Source: Chloroflexota bacterium (GTDB lineage: Bacteria > Chloroflexota > UBA11872 > UBA12225). Taken from it: 64,000 nt of DNA. Below are positions 43,387 through 53,085 of the stretch, one piece after another. The stretch is taken from contig JAUJOR010000001.1 of NCBI GenBank assembly GCA_030447525.1, positions 549,466-613,465 on the forward strand. The letters are read 5' to 3'. Below the pieces are notes generated by a model, which searched no databases, was not told where the DNA came from, and worked only from the letters and a program-made list of their open reading frames with translations. Both the position numbers and the translations under genes were made by a program. Positions within the stretch are counted from its first letter, which is position 1. Each line of letters starts with the position of its first letter.

Positions 43387-44829
43387 GTGAGCAATCTTGG
43401 GCACCACAAGGCAACGCGCCGCACGCTCGTCTCAGCCACGGCGGCCGGCGCGGCCGCCGTGGCGCTCCCCGCCGTCCTCGCCGCCTGTGGGCCGGGGACT
43501 GCACCCGGTGGCGGCCAGGGCGCCGCTGGCACCAAGAATCCGGTGAAGATCGCCTATTGGGGTAAGTGGGGCGGCACCAGCCAGGAGCCAGAAGAGGCCG
43601 TGATTGCGGACTTCCAGGCGAAGTTCCCGCACATCACGGTCGAGGCGCTGGAGAGCAACCAGGTCGGCGGCGAGGGGGCGCTCGACCGGGAGAAGTTCTA
43701 CGCCGCCCTGGCGGCCAATACGCCGCCTGACGTAATCAAGATCGATCGCTTCAAGATGGGCAGCCACGGCGCCCGGCGGACGACGGCCATTCTGGACGAC
43801 CTGATCAAGCGCGACAAGATCGACATGAAGAAGTTCTACCCGGCGACGGTGGAGGAGGTGCTCTACCCGCCCGGCACGGGCGGCAAGGTCACGGCCCTAC
43901 CGTGGAACACCGACGACCGCGCCCTATTCTACAACAAGCAGCATTTCCTCGAGGTGGGGCTGGACCCCAACAAGCCTCCCAAGACGTGGGAAGAGGCGCA
44001 GGAGACGGGGATCAAGCTGACCAAGCGCGAGGGGGACAACCTCATCCGCGCCGGCTTCGTCGCCTGGGGCGCCAACACCAACTGGTCGATCGGCTGGCAC
44101 TGGTCGGCCGGGGGTCAGTTCCTCAAGCCTGGGCCGGACGGCAAGCCCAACCGCAAGGCCGCCTTCAACGACGACAAAGCCCGCCGGGTGCTGGAGTACG
44201 TCAAGGACAACATGGAGCGCGTCCTCGGCGGCCTCCCGGCGTACAATGCCTGGCGCCAACGCTTCGGCTCCAATGAAAAGGGGGCCTGGTTCAATGACGG
44301 CATCTCCATGGGCGTCACCGGCGTCTGGGAGCTGGGTAACTTCAAGAAGTTCGGCCCCTCCGTTGACTACGGCGTCGCCCCGGCGCCGCGCCCCAGGGGC
44401 CTGGAAGGGACGCCGGTGACCTGGGCCGGCGGCTTCGCCCTGGCCATCCCCACCGGCCTCAAGGCGGAGCAAGCCGCTGCCGCCTGGGAGTTCCTCAAGT
44501 TTTATTGCTACGGCAAGGACGCCCAGCTGCTGTTCGGCTCCCGCACCGGACAGATGCCGGCCCTCCTGGACGCGGCGGAGGACCGAGCGTTCAGGGAGTC
44601 CGACCCGCACATGCCGGTGTTTGTCGACGTCATGAAGCACGCCAAGATCCGCGACGTCACCCCGGCCGGCGACGAGGTCTGGTTCACCACCGCCGACCGG
44701 CGATTTGCCATCTTCGGCCTAGCTGATCGCCTCTACGAGGGCACAATGAGCATCTCGGACATCCTCAACGAGACCGAGAAGCACGTCAACCAGACGCTGG
44801 ACGAGGCCTGGGCCCGCGCCGGGAGCTGA
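43387..44829 (+). CDS. ABC transporter sugar-binding lipoprotein
   Basis: 480 residues. The N-terminus has a Tat motif (TRRTLVSATAAG) and a lipobox LAACG, so the mature protein is lipid-anchored outside. The body is of the family 1 extracellular solute-binding type: KIAYWGKWGGTSQEPEE, ITVEALES, NTPPDVIKIDRFKMG, VTALPWNTDDRALFYNKQ. GTG 43387 with AAGGAGGGACAAG ahead. It is followed by the tail of a second binding protein, an oxidoreductase and an isomerase; no permease genes are nearby. Sugar unknown. Confidence 0.93.
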   Translation: MSNLGHHKATRRTLVSATAAGAAAVALPAVLAACGPGTAPGGGQGAAGTKNPVKIAYWGKWGGTSQEPEEAVIADFQAKFPHITVEALESNQVGGEGALDREKFYAALAANTPPDVIKIDRFKMGSHGARRTTAILDDLIKRDKIDMKKFYPATVEEVLYPPGTGGKVTALPWNTDDRALFYNKQHFLEVGLDPNKPPKTWEEAQETGIKLTKREGDNLIRAGFVAWGANTNWSIGWHWSAGGQFLKPGPDGKPNRKAAFNDDKARRVLEYVKDNMERVLGGLPAYNAWRQRFGSNEKGAWFNDGISMGVTGVWELGNFKKFGPSVDYGVAPAPRPRGLEGTPVTWAGGFALAIPTGLKAEQAAAAWEFLKFYCYGKDAQLLFGSRTGQMPALLDAAEDRAFRESDPHMPVFVDVMKHAKIRDVTPAGDEVWFTTADRRFAIFGLADRLYEGTMSISDILNETEKHVNQTLDEAWARAGS

Positions 44830-44844
44830 TCCCTAGCGGGTACG

Positions 44845-44955
44845 ATGAGCCTCCACGACATCCTCAACGGGGCCGAGAAGTACGTGAGCAAGACGTTCGA
44901 GGAGGGCTGGGCCGCCGCCGGCAGCGAGGCTGTCGGCCCACGCCCGCACCCATGA
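44845..44955 (+). pseudogene. 3' remnant of a second sugar-binding protein gene
   Basis: 36 codons, MSLHDILNGAEKYVSKTFEE... matching the last 36 residues of the preceding protein (MSISDILNETEKHVNQTLDE...), so it is the tail of a paralogous gene left after recombination. ATG 44845 begins it and its TGA overlaps the ATG of the next gene as ATGA, so it may be translated and couple the oxidoreductase. Confidence 0.8.
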
Positions 44956-46259
44956 CCAGAGACAAGATCAGGCTCGGCATCATCGGATGTGGCGGCATTG
45001 CCCGGGGTCGCCACATCACCGGCCTGACCCAGCTCAAGCGCGCCGGGCTGGATAACTTCGAGGTCACCGCCGTGTGCGATACGGTGGAGGAGAACGTCTC
45101 AGCCGCGGCGCAGTATCTGCAGCGTGAGCAGGGCGCCAACCCCGAGCCCTTCTCGGACTGGCAGGAGTGTCTCACCCGCGCCCCCGTGGACGCGGTGGAC
45201 ATCTGCCTCCCCCATGGCCTCCACCACGTCGTCGGCATCGCCGCCCTGGAGGCGGGGCTGCACGTCGTGGTGGAGAAGCCCTACACGGTCACCGTCAAGA
45301 CCGGCCGGCAGCTGGCAGAGACCGCCGACCGCACCGGCAAGGTGCTCGCCACTGCCGTCCCCCACCGCCGCATGCCTGGCCAGCGCGCCGTCCACTGGGC
45401 TATCAATGAGGGCCGGCTCATCGGTCAGCCGCGCATGTTCTTCACCGAGTACACGCAGTGGCGCCCGCCGCCGGCGCCGCCGTCCGCCCGGGCCCCGTCG
45501 CAGACCGGCGCCCAGTCCGGAGCGCCGGCCGGACCGGCCCGCACCAACTGGCGACACGACCGCATGATGGGGGGCGGGGCCGGCGTGATCGATTCCGGCT
45601 TCCACTTCCTGGACACTATCCGCTACTTCTACGGTCAGCCCGAGACCGTCTATGCCGAGCTGCGGGCCTTTGGCCCGGACGGCCCGGCGATGCGCGGGGC
45701 CCAGATCGCCGAAGAGCGCGAGAACGCCGCCGTGATCATGATCTCCTTCGAGAACGGCGTTGCCGGCACCTGGTGCTGGTCTTTCCAGATCCCCGGCAAG
45801 GAGACACGCAACTCCGTCATCTACGGCAGCGAGGGGTCTATCGAAGACACCGGCTACTCCGACCGCTTCTCCGTGTACCACCTCTTCATGCACGTCGGCG
45901 AGCTGCGCCGTCTCGACGGGACGATCCTGTCCCTGGGGGAGCTGGAGGGCCGCATGCGCCGGGAGATCGGCCCAGACCGCGTCCAACGTCTCTTCCCCAA
46001 CGGGGTCACCGACCATTTCGCCACCGAGCTTTGGGACTTCCTGGACGCCGTGGAGCACAACCGCAAGCCGGAGGTAGACGGCTGGGGCGGCCTGGCCACC
46101 ACTGCCCTCGTCGAGTCGATCTACGAATCTGCCTACTCCGGTCAGGCCGTCAAGGTCGCCGACGTCCTCTCCGGCCAGACCTACCACGGCTGGCAGCGCG
46201 ACATCGACGACTACTGGTCCCAACGCCCCGCCCCCAAGCTGACGAGGCGCGCGTCATGA
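44952..46259 (+). CDS. Gfo/Idh/MocA family oxidoreductase
   Basis: 435 residues. Begins with the Rossmann motif GIIGCGGIARGRHI; EKP segment in GLHVVVEKPYTVTVKTGRQL; the substrate domain contains GGGAGVIDSGFHFLDTI. An Ala/Pro-rich insertion (about 20 residues, near PAPPSARAPSQ) interrupts the domain before NWRHDRMMGGG. Start overlaps the remnant's stop, and the stop overlaps the next ATG, so the three are coupled. Likely oxidises a sugar taken up by the binding protein encoded upstream. Confidence 0.9.
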   Translation: MTRDKIRLGIIGCGGIARGRHITGLTQLKRAGLDNFEVTAVCDTVEENVSAAAQYLQREQGANPEPFSDWQECLTRAPVDAVDICLPHGLHHVVGIAALEAGLHVVVEKPYTVTVKTGRQLAETADRTGKVLATAVPHRRMPGQRAVHWAINEGRLIGQPRMFFTEYTQWRPPPAPPSARAPSQTGAQSGAPAGPARTNWRHDRMMGGGAGVIDSGFHFLDTIRYFYGQPETVYAELRAFGPDGPAMRGAQIAEERENAAVIMISFENGVAGTWCWSFQIPGKETRNSVIYGSEGSIEDTGYSDRFSVYHLFMHVGELRRLDGTILSLGELEGRMRREIGPDRVQRLFPNGVTDHFATELWDFLDAVEHNRKPEVDGWGGLATTALVESIYESAYSGQAVKVADVLSGQTYHGWQRDIDDYWSQRPAPKLTRRAS

Positions 46260-47107
46260 AGATTGGCATCCGCCTCACCGGCGAGATGAGCCGGCTGCCC
46301 CTGGAAGAGAACGCCCGCTGGGCGGCGGAGCACGGCTTCGCCGATATTGAGACCGGCCTCCAGGAGCGCCTCGTCGAGCAGCTCGGCGCCCACGGGCTCA
46401 CCGCCTGGTGCGCCAACATGGGGCGCGTCCGCCTCCTCACCGACGCCGACTCCGAACGCGAGGCGGCGATTGACCAGGCCAAGGAGGCCGTCGACTCGGC
46501 CGCCCGGCAGGGAGTGAGGGTGGTGGGCTGCGGGCACGCCATGGTGGAGGGCCATCCCGCCGCCGAGCAGATCACCTTCTTCAAGCACGGCTTTGGCCCC
46601 GTGGCGGCGCACGCCGAAGCGGCTGGGGTCAAGCTGGCCTTCGAGAACTGGCCCAACCGCGGCCGTAATCTGATGCATTCCCCAGAACTATGGGACGCCG
46701 CCTTCAATGCCGTCCCCTCCCCCGCCCTGGGCCTGACCTTCGATCCCTCGCACCTCGTGGTGCTGCACATCGACTGGCTGTGGGCGATGCGCGCTTTCAA
46801 GGACCGCATCGTCTACGCCCACGGCAAGGACACCGAGTTGTTCCCGGAAAAGCTGAACCGCTACGGCACCTACGGGCCATTCATCGAGTCCGGCGGCCCC
46901 GGCGGGGGCATCTGGTGGCGCTACCGCCTGCCGGGCTTTGGCGTCGTGGACTGGCGCAAGTTCGCCGACGTCCTCGGCGAGGCCGGCTACGAGGGTCCCC
47001 TGAACATCGAGCACGAGGACCAGGCGTGGGGCTTTACCAGAGACGTGGATCGCATGCGCGATGGCCTGCTGCGCACCAGACGGTACCTCGAGCAGACGCT
47101 CGGCTGA
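46256..47107 (+). CDS. sugar phosphate isomerase/epimerase (xylose-isomerase-like TIM barrel)
   Basis: 283 residues. AP-endonuclease-2-type barrel with metal ligands visible in LAFENWPN, LTFDPSHLVVL, YAHGKDTELF and NIEHEDQAWG. This family isomerises or epimerises sugars or inositol derivatives and often pairs with Gfo/Idh/MocA oxidoreductases, as here. ATG 46256 overlaps the preceding stop. The substrate is unknown. Confidence 0.9.
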   Translation: MKIGIRLTGEMSRLPLEENARWAAEHGFADIETGLQERLVEQLGAHGLTAWCANMGRVRLLTDADSEREAAIDQAKEAVDSAARQGVRVVGCGHAMVEGHPAAEQITFFKHGFGPVAAHAEAAGVKLAFENWPNRGRNLMHSPELWDAAFNAVPSPALGLTFDPSHLVVLHIDWLWAMRAFKDRIVYAHGKDTELFPEKLNRYGTYGPFIESGGPGGGIWWRYRLPGFGVVDWRKFADVLGEAGYEGPLNIEHEDQAWGFTRDVDRMRDGLLRTRRYLEQTLG

Positions 47108-47330
47108 CCCCAGGGCAACACCGGCGACTGATGGCCCTGTAGACCGCTAGACCGCTCAACGTGGCGGCGCGCCCTCGCCGGTCCCCCCGCTGCCGCGCGG
47201 CCCGGCGGCCAGGTATGCTCACGGCGGCGCCCCCACGTCCTGTGACGGCACAGCCTGCCGGCGAGAGGTGAACGGCAGGGGCCGATGGGGGCGGCCTGAG
47301 AAACGGGAGCGCCGCAGGGGAGTGACGCTG

Positions 47331-50300
47331 ATGGGCCTCGGCAAGCTAGGCAAGCTACTCGGGACGCACGTGGGCATGGTGCCGAACCCTGTAAGTCAGC
47401 GGACGCGGGAGGCGCGCTCCCGGCTGCGGGGGGCCTCGGCGACGGTCAGCGTCTGCCCCTACTGCGCTGTCGGTTGTTCGCAAGTGGTTTATACCAAGGA
47501 CGAGCGGGTAATCGACGTCGAGGGGAACTACGAGAGCCCCATCAATGGCGGCACGCTGTGCCCCAAAGGGGCCGCCACCGCCGGGCTGATGGGCAGCCCG
47601 TTGCGCGTGACCACCGTCAAGTACCGCGCCCCCCACAGCGACCACTGGGAAGATCGGACGCTCGACTGGGCGATGGGGCGAATCGCGCAGCTGGTCAAAG
47701 AGACGCGTGATGTCACCTACGAGGCGCGCAATCAGCAGTCTGTGCCGGTCAACCGCACCCTGGGCATCGGCCACTTAGGTGGCGCCACGCTGGACAACGA
47801 AGAGAACTACCTGATCAAGAAGCTCTTCAGCGCCGGCCTGGGCATCGTCGCGGTGGAGAATCAGGCCCGTATCTGACACTCCTCCTCGGTGCCCGGTCTG
47901 GGTGCCAGGCTCGGGAGGGGCGCGGCCACTACCACCCAGCAGAGCCTCGCGGAGAGCGACTGCATCGTCATCATGGGCGCCAACATGGCCGAGAACCACC
48001 CGGTGGGCTTTCGGTTCGTGATGAAGGCCAGGGAGCGCGGCGCCCGTGTCATCCACGTCGATCCCCGCTTCTCACGCACCTCCGCCCTGTGCGACGTTCA
48101 CGTCCCCCTGCGAGCCGGGAGCGATCTCGTCTTTCTCGGCGCCCTCGTCAACCACGTCATTCAGCACCAGAAGTACTTTCGGGAGTACGTTGTCCACTAC
48201 ACCAATGCCTCCGTGATCATCAACCCTGAGTTCAAAGACACTGAGGACCTGGAGGGGCTCTTCTCCGGCTACAACGCGGCTGAGCGGCGCTACGATCCCG
48301 ACACCTGGCAGTACGCCGGGCAGCAGACGAAGCCGGCGCCGGAGGAGGATCCCGCCCAGAGCGCGGAGCCACGTCCGCAAGTGGTGGGGCAGATCAGCGA
48401 TCCGCCGCAGACCGACCCGTCGCTCGAAGACCCTCACTGCGTGTTCCAGCTGGTCAAGCGGCACTTCGCGCGCTACACGCCGGAGCTGGTCGAGCGGGCC
48501 TGCGGGGTGCCCCGCACGCTGTTCCTGGAGGTAGCGGAGGCGATCACACGCAACTCCGGGATCGGCCCTGACGGCGTAGATCGGACGACCGCCTTTTGCT
48601 ACGCCGTGGCCTGGACGCAGCATACGATAGGGACGCAGATCATCAGCTGCTGCGCCCTGCTCCAGCTGCTCCTGGGGAATATCGGCCGGCCGGGGGGCGG
48701 CATCCTGGCCCTGCGCGGGCACTCCACCATCCAGGGGAGCACCGATATCCCCACGCTGTACAACTTACTCCCGGGCTACCTGCCCATGCCCAGCTCCGCC
48801 GGCGAGGGCGATAGATCGCTGGAAGACTACCTGCGGCACTACCGGCCGGAGACCGGCGCCTGGCACGCCATGCCCAACTACGTGGTCAGCCTGCTCAAGG
48901 CCTGGTACGGCACGGCGGCGACACCGGCTAACGAGTTCGCCTACCATCTGGTACCCAAGATCGAGGACGACTACTCCTTCCAGCCCATGCTCCTGATGAT
49001 GAGGCAGGGGATCATGAAGGGGCTCTTCTGCATGGGCCAGAACCCGGCCGTGGGGGGCCAGAACACGGTGCTGGCCCGCCGGGCGCTGGCTACACTGGAC
49101 TGGCTGGTGGTGCGTGACGTCCACGAGGTGGAGACGGCCGCGTTCTGGTATGACGCCCCAGAAGTGCGGGACGGCGAGGTGCGCCCCCAGGACATCAAGA
49201 CGGAAGTCTTCTTGCTGCCGGCGGCGATTGCCGCCGAGAAGGAAGGGTCGTACACCAACACGCAGCGCCTGGTGCAGTGGCATGACAAAGCGGTGGAGCC
49301 TCCCGGCGACGCCCGCTCCGAGGCCTGGTTCCTCTACCAGCTGGGCAAGCGCCTTAAGGAGCTGTATGCCGGAGACGACAGCCCGCAGGGCCGGCAGATC
49401 GCCGCGCTCGCCTGGGACTATCCAACGCTTGACGGCAGCTCCAGCGGCGACCCGGATCTCCAGGAGGTGCTCAAGGAGATCAACGGCTATACCGTCGCCG
49501 ATGGTCAGCCGGTCAGGGACTTCACCGCCCTGCGAGACGATGGGACGACCGCCGGCGGTTGCTGGATCTACTCCGGGATCATGCCCCAGGCCGGGCGCAA
49601 TCTGGCGCGCAGCCGCAAGGGCGACGGCAGGGCGTCACTGGAGTGGGGCTTCTCGTGGCCGGCCAACCGGCGCCTGCTGTACAACCGGGCCTCAGCCGAT
49701 CCACAGGGGAACCCCTGGAGCGAGCGCAAGAAGTGGGTCTGGTGGGATGCTCAGGAGGGTCGCTGGACGGGCTATGACGTGCCGGATTTCCCGCTGACGA
49801 AGCCGCCGGGGTACAGACCGGCGCCGGGGGCCAAGGGGCTCGACGCGCACGCCGGGGACTCGCCGTTCGTGAACATGGCGGATGGCAAAGGCTGGCTCTT
49901 CGCCGCCTCGGGGCTGCGCGACGGTCCCCTCCCCACCCATTACGAGCCCTTCGAGACCCCCGTACACAACCTGCTCTACCCGCAGCAGCCGCGAAACCCC
50001 GCGGCCCGGCACTTCCCCCGGCCAGACAACCGGTACCACGAGGTGGGGGACGCGCGGTTCCCCTACGTCATCACCACCTACCGTCTCACCGAGCACCACA
50101 CCGCCGGCGGCATGAGCCGCTGGGTACCCTGGCTGGCCGAGCTGCAGCCAGAAGGCTTCGTGGAAATTAGCCCGGAGCTCGCCGCCATCGCCGGCGTCGA
50201 CAACGGCGGCTGGGTGACCCTTTCTACCTTGCGCGGCGAGGTAGAGGCGCGGGCCATGGTGACGGAGCGCCTGCAGCCACTGACCATCGACGGCCAGGCC

Positions 50301-50501
50301 CTGCACCAGATAGGGATGCCCTGGCACTTCGGCTTCGGCGGCCTGGCCCGCGGGGCCATTGCCAACGATCTGAGCCTGTTGGTGGAGGACCCCAACTCCT
50401 TGATCCACGAAGCGAAGTCCTTCACCTGCAATCTCCGTCCCGGTCGCCTCGTCCAGACAAGAGCGCAGGCAGGAGCGCAGACAGGAGCACTGCGGCGATG
50501 A
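47331..50501 (+). CDS. fdhA: formate dehydrogenase catalytic subunit, selenocysteine-containing
   Basis: Molybdenum/tungsten bis-pterin enzyme oxidising formate to CO2, 1056 residues if the TGA at 47874-47876 is read as Sec (U182). The context QARIUHSSSVPGLG is the canonical Sec site of Fdh and the frame continues on both sides. The 4Fe-4S ligands are C42, C45, C49 and C77 (CPYCAVGC; GTLCPKG). Further family signs are GHSTIQGSTDIPTLY and the C-terminal LRPGRLVQT. A GGUC-loop hairpin follows the UGA. ATG 47331 has AGGGGAG ahead. No Tat signal is visible, so the enzyme may face the cytoplasm. Operon with the next two genes. Confidence 0.95.
47888..47906 (+). promoter_or_regulatory. putative SECIS hairpin of fdhA
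   Basis: GGUGCCC pairs with GGGUGCC (two G-U pairs) around loop GGUCU. The stem starts 11 nt after the UGA. The GGUC loop matches the apical loop known from E. coli fdhF SECIS. Confidence 0.7.
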
Positions 50502-51352
50502 CTGCGACCAGGGGGGGCGCGTCCCCGGCGGGCCCGAAGGGCCAGCCGGCCCAGCGTCCGGGGGCGCTGGGGTTCCTCACCGATACCACCCTGTGCATCG
50601 GCTGCAAGGCTTGCGAGGTGGCCTGTAAGCAGTGGAACGGATTGCCGATGGACAACATCGGTTGGACCGGGAACAGCTACGACAATACCGGCGACCTGGG
50701 GGCCACCACCTGGCGCCACGTGACCTTCGTCGAGCGCATTGCCGATCAGGCCGGCCGGCGGCCGGCCACTCTGCAGCCGTTCCAGAGCAACTGGCTGATG
50801 ATGAGCGACATCTGCAAGCACTGCGCCCACGCCGGGTGCATGGAGGCTTGCCCTACCGGCGCCATCGTGCGCACGGAGTTCGAGAGCGTCGTCATCCAGC
50901 AGGATGTCTGCAACGGCTGCGGCTACTGCCTGCCGGCCTGCCCCTTCGGCGTGCCGGAGATAAGCGACACCGATGGGAAGGCGCACAAGTGCACGCTGTG
51001 CTACGACCGTCTGACCGACGGGCTGGAGCCGGCCTGCGCCAAGGCCTGTCCGACCGACTCGATCCAGTTCGGGCGCATCGACGACCTGGGGGAACGGGCT
51101 ACAGAGCGCGTCGCGTCCCTGCGTGAGCGAGGCGTCGAAGGGGCCCACGTCTATGGCGACCAGGACGTCGGTGGCAGCGGGGGTATCGGCGGGCTGAACG
51201 CCTTTTTCGTCCTCACCGCCCCGCCGGAGGTGTACAACTTGCCCCGCCGGCCGGAGCTGCCCCAGCGCAAGTCGGTGCGAGGCTATCTCGCCACCGCCGG
51301 GGCCGCGGTGATCTTTGGCGCCGCCGCCTTTTTCTCGTTGCGCGAGAGATGA
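50498..51352 (+). CDS. fdhB: formate dehydrogenase iron-sulfur subunit
   Basis: 284 residues with four 4Fe-4S ligand sets: CIGCKACEVACKQ, CKHCAHAGCMEACP, CNGCGYCLPACPFG and CTLCYDRL with ACAKACP. It would carry electrons from the catalytic subunit to the membrane subunit. A single C-terminal transmembrane segment (GYLATAGAAVIFGAAAFF) anchors it, as in FdnH/FdoH. ATGA overlap with fdhA before it and with the NrfD gene after it. Confidence 0.93.
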   Translation: MTATRGGASPAGPKGQPAQRPGALGFLTDTTLCIGCKACEVACKQWNGLPMDNIGWTGNSYDNTGDLGATTWRHVTFVERIADQAGRRPATLQPFQSNWLMMSDICKHCAHAGCMEACPTGAIVRTEFESVVIQQDVCNGCGYCLPACPFGVPEISDTDGKAHKCTLCYDRLTDGLEPACAKACPTDSIQFGRIDDLGERATERVASLRERGVEGAHVYGDQDVGGSGGIGGLNAFFVLTAPPEVYNLPRRPELPQRKSVRGYLATAGAAVIFGAAAFFSLRER

Positions 51353-52593
51353 TCCTCCCGTCTTTGGGGCCACAGCCGGGGCCAGGATCGCCGGGTGACG
51401 CGTCAGGCGTGCCGCCGGGCGCGGCCGGCGAGGCAGGCCCGCGCCGCCCATACCTAAGAGACATGATGGCGTGGGCGCGCCGCGCCCTAGCTGGCGCCGC
51501 GTCTGGGGGCCCGGCCGGGGGCCCGGCCGGGTCAGTCGGGGAAGGATTGAGCGGGGGGTATCAGCGCCGCTGGGAGACCAGGGGTGAGGGGCGACGGGGC
51601 CGGGGTCGCTCGGTGGCAGACCAGTCCCGCACCAGCTACTACGGCATCGCCCCAATCCACAAGCCGCCCTGGAAGTGGCTGGTCATCACCTATTTCTATC
51701 TCGGCGGCATCGCCGGCGGGAGCTACGCCCTGGCCAGCATCGCCGAGCTGACGCGTGTCCCAGCATACGGGAGCATCACGCGCGCCGGGCGCTACATCTC
51801 CCTGGCAGCGCTGGCTCCAACGCCGCTCCTACTCATCCTGGACCTGGGACGCCCGCAGCGGTTCCATCACATGCTGCGCGTCTTCAAGCTTCGCTCCCCC
51901 ATGTCCGTGGGTACATGGACGCTGACCATATTCGGCGGGCTGTGCTCGCTATCTGCCCTGATCCAGGCGGCGCAGGATGGGGTGCTCGGGCGCAGGTCTG
52001 GCCCGGCGCGCCTCCTGGTGACGCTCCCTTCCCGGTGGGTGGGCCTGCTGGGAATCGTGCCGGCATTCTTTCTCGCCGGGTATACGGGTGTGCTGCTGGC
52101 CGCGACGGCCGTCCCCCTGTGGACGAAGAGTTACCTCTTGATGGGGCCCCTGTTCCTCGCTTCCGCGCTCTCCAACGCCACGGCGGCCATTGCCCTGGCG
52201 CTGGCCCTGGCCAGGGGCACGAGCCACCGGACGCTGGCGCGCCTGGAACGGCTGGACAGCGTCTTTCTTCTGGCCGAGGCGGGTCTGCTCCTGGCGGCTC
52301 GCGCCCACCTAGGAGGGGTGATTGCACGGCCACTACGTGAGGGTCGCGTAGGGGGCATGCATCGCTTCGGCGTGCTGGGCCTGGGACTGGGCTTGCCCCT
52401 GGCGCTCCAGCTGGTGAGTCAGCGATACAACCGTAGCCAGATGGGGGGAGGCGGCACCTCACGACTGGCGACGGCGCTCGCTTCGCTGCTTGTCCTCGGC
52501 GGCGGCTTCTTGTTCCGCTACGTCATAGTTATGGCCGGGCGCCAGTCGGCCGACGACCCACAGGCGACGTTTGAGCTGACGAAAGGGAGCTGA
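51349..52593 (+). CDS. NrfD/PsrC-type membrane subunit of formate dehydrogenase
   Basis: 414 residues, about nine predicted membrane segments of the polysulfide-reductase NrfD type (WLVITYFYLGGIAGGSYALASI; LLILDLGRPQRFHHMLRVF). It would receive electrons from the Fe-S subunit and pass them to the quinone pool. It has an unusual 95-residue hydrophilic, Gly/Arg-rich N-terminus before SYYGIAPIHKPPW. Quinone-linked, not the heme b FdnI type. Coupled by ATGA overlap. Confidence 0.9.
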   Translation: MILPSLGPQPGPGSPGDASGVPPGAAGEAGPRRPYLRDMMAWARRALAGAASGGPAGGPAGSVGEGLSGGYQRRWETRGEGRRGRGRSVADQSRTSYYGIAPIHKPPWKWLVITYFYLGGIAGGSYALASIAELTRVPAYGSITRAGRYISLAALAPTPLLLILDLGRPQRFHHMLRVFKLRSPMSVGTWTLTIFGGLCSLSALIQAAQDGVLGRRSGPARLLVTLPSRWVGLLGIVPAFFLAGYTGVLLAATAVPLWTKSYLLMGPLFLASALSNATAAIALALALARGTSHRTLARLERLDSVFLLAEAGLLLAARAHLGGVIARPLREGRVGGMHRFGVLGLGLGLPLALQLVSQRYNRSQMGGGGTSRLATALASLLVLGGGFLFRYVIVMAGRQSADDPQATFELTKGS

Positions 52594-52993
52594 TGGCAGC
52601 CTTCGTCAGCCGTAGCACCACCCGCTCCAGCGAGACCGTCTGTACCAACTCCAGGGGGATGGTGCGGCGCCCGGCGAGACCCCACCGGCCTCCGACCTGC
52701 AGGAGCCCCCGGCCGATTGGAGGGGCCCCATCCGGCGCCGTGGCGTAGCGCGCGCGAGCCGACTGCCGCAGCGGCCCGCTGTTGCCCAGGGGCTGCGTCG
52801 GCACCGGCCCCAGTCGCTCGCCGTCGAGCTCACTCCATCCACCGTCTTCGACCGCCGCCGGGCGCCCGGCGTGGGGCTCGACGGCAGGAGGCGTCGAAGG
52901 GCCGGGGATGACTCCCTGCACCGTCCCCAGGTAGGCGTTGTCCAGTGTGTATACATCCATCGCCCGCCGGATGTCACGTAGATCGAAGCCCAT
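52529..52993 (-). CDS. PRC-barrel-like domain protein
   Basis: 154 residues. A short strand pattern MDVYTLDNAYLGTVQGV followed after a Pro/Gly-rich insertion by GLLQVGGRWGLAGRRTIPLELVQTVSLERVVLRLTK resembles PRC-barrel/DUF2171 proteins. ATG 52993 with a TACAGT box 8 nt upstream suggests a leaderless mRNA. Its last 65 bp overlap the convergent NrfD gene. Function unknown. Confidence 0.65.
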   Translation of the reverse strand: MGFDLRDIRRAMDVYTLDNAYLGTVQGVIPGPSTPPAVEPHAGRPAAVEDGGWSELDGERLGPVPTQPLGNSGPLRQSARARYATAPDGAPPIGRGLLQVGGRWGLAGRRTIPLELVQTVSLERVVLRLTKAAISSLSSAQTSPVGRRPTGARP

Positions 52994-53031
52994 AGCCAAG
53001 GACTGTATCAAGGCTGCCCAACGTGCCGGGT

Positions 53032-53067
53032 CCCCGCCGGGCGCCCGGCGCCCGGCGCCCGGCGGGG
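53032..53067. promoter_or_regulatory. 14-bp GC palindrome between divergent promoters
   Basis: CCCCGCCGGGCGCC (53032-53045) pairs with GGCGCCCGGCGGGG (53054-53067). It lies between the PRC-barrel and MoaD promoters and covers the MoaD -35 position. Confidence 0.4.
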
Positions 53068-53071
53068 GATG

Positions 53072-53077
53072 TACACT
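53072..53077 (+). promoter_or_regulatory. -10 box for leaderless MoaD gene
   Basis: TACACT, 8 nt before ATG 53086, no Shine-Dalgarno sequence. Confidence 0.45.
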
Positions 53078-53085
53078 GCCGGGGT

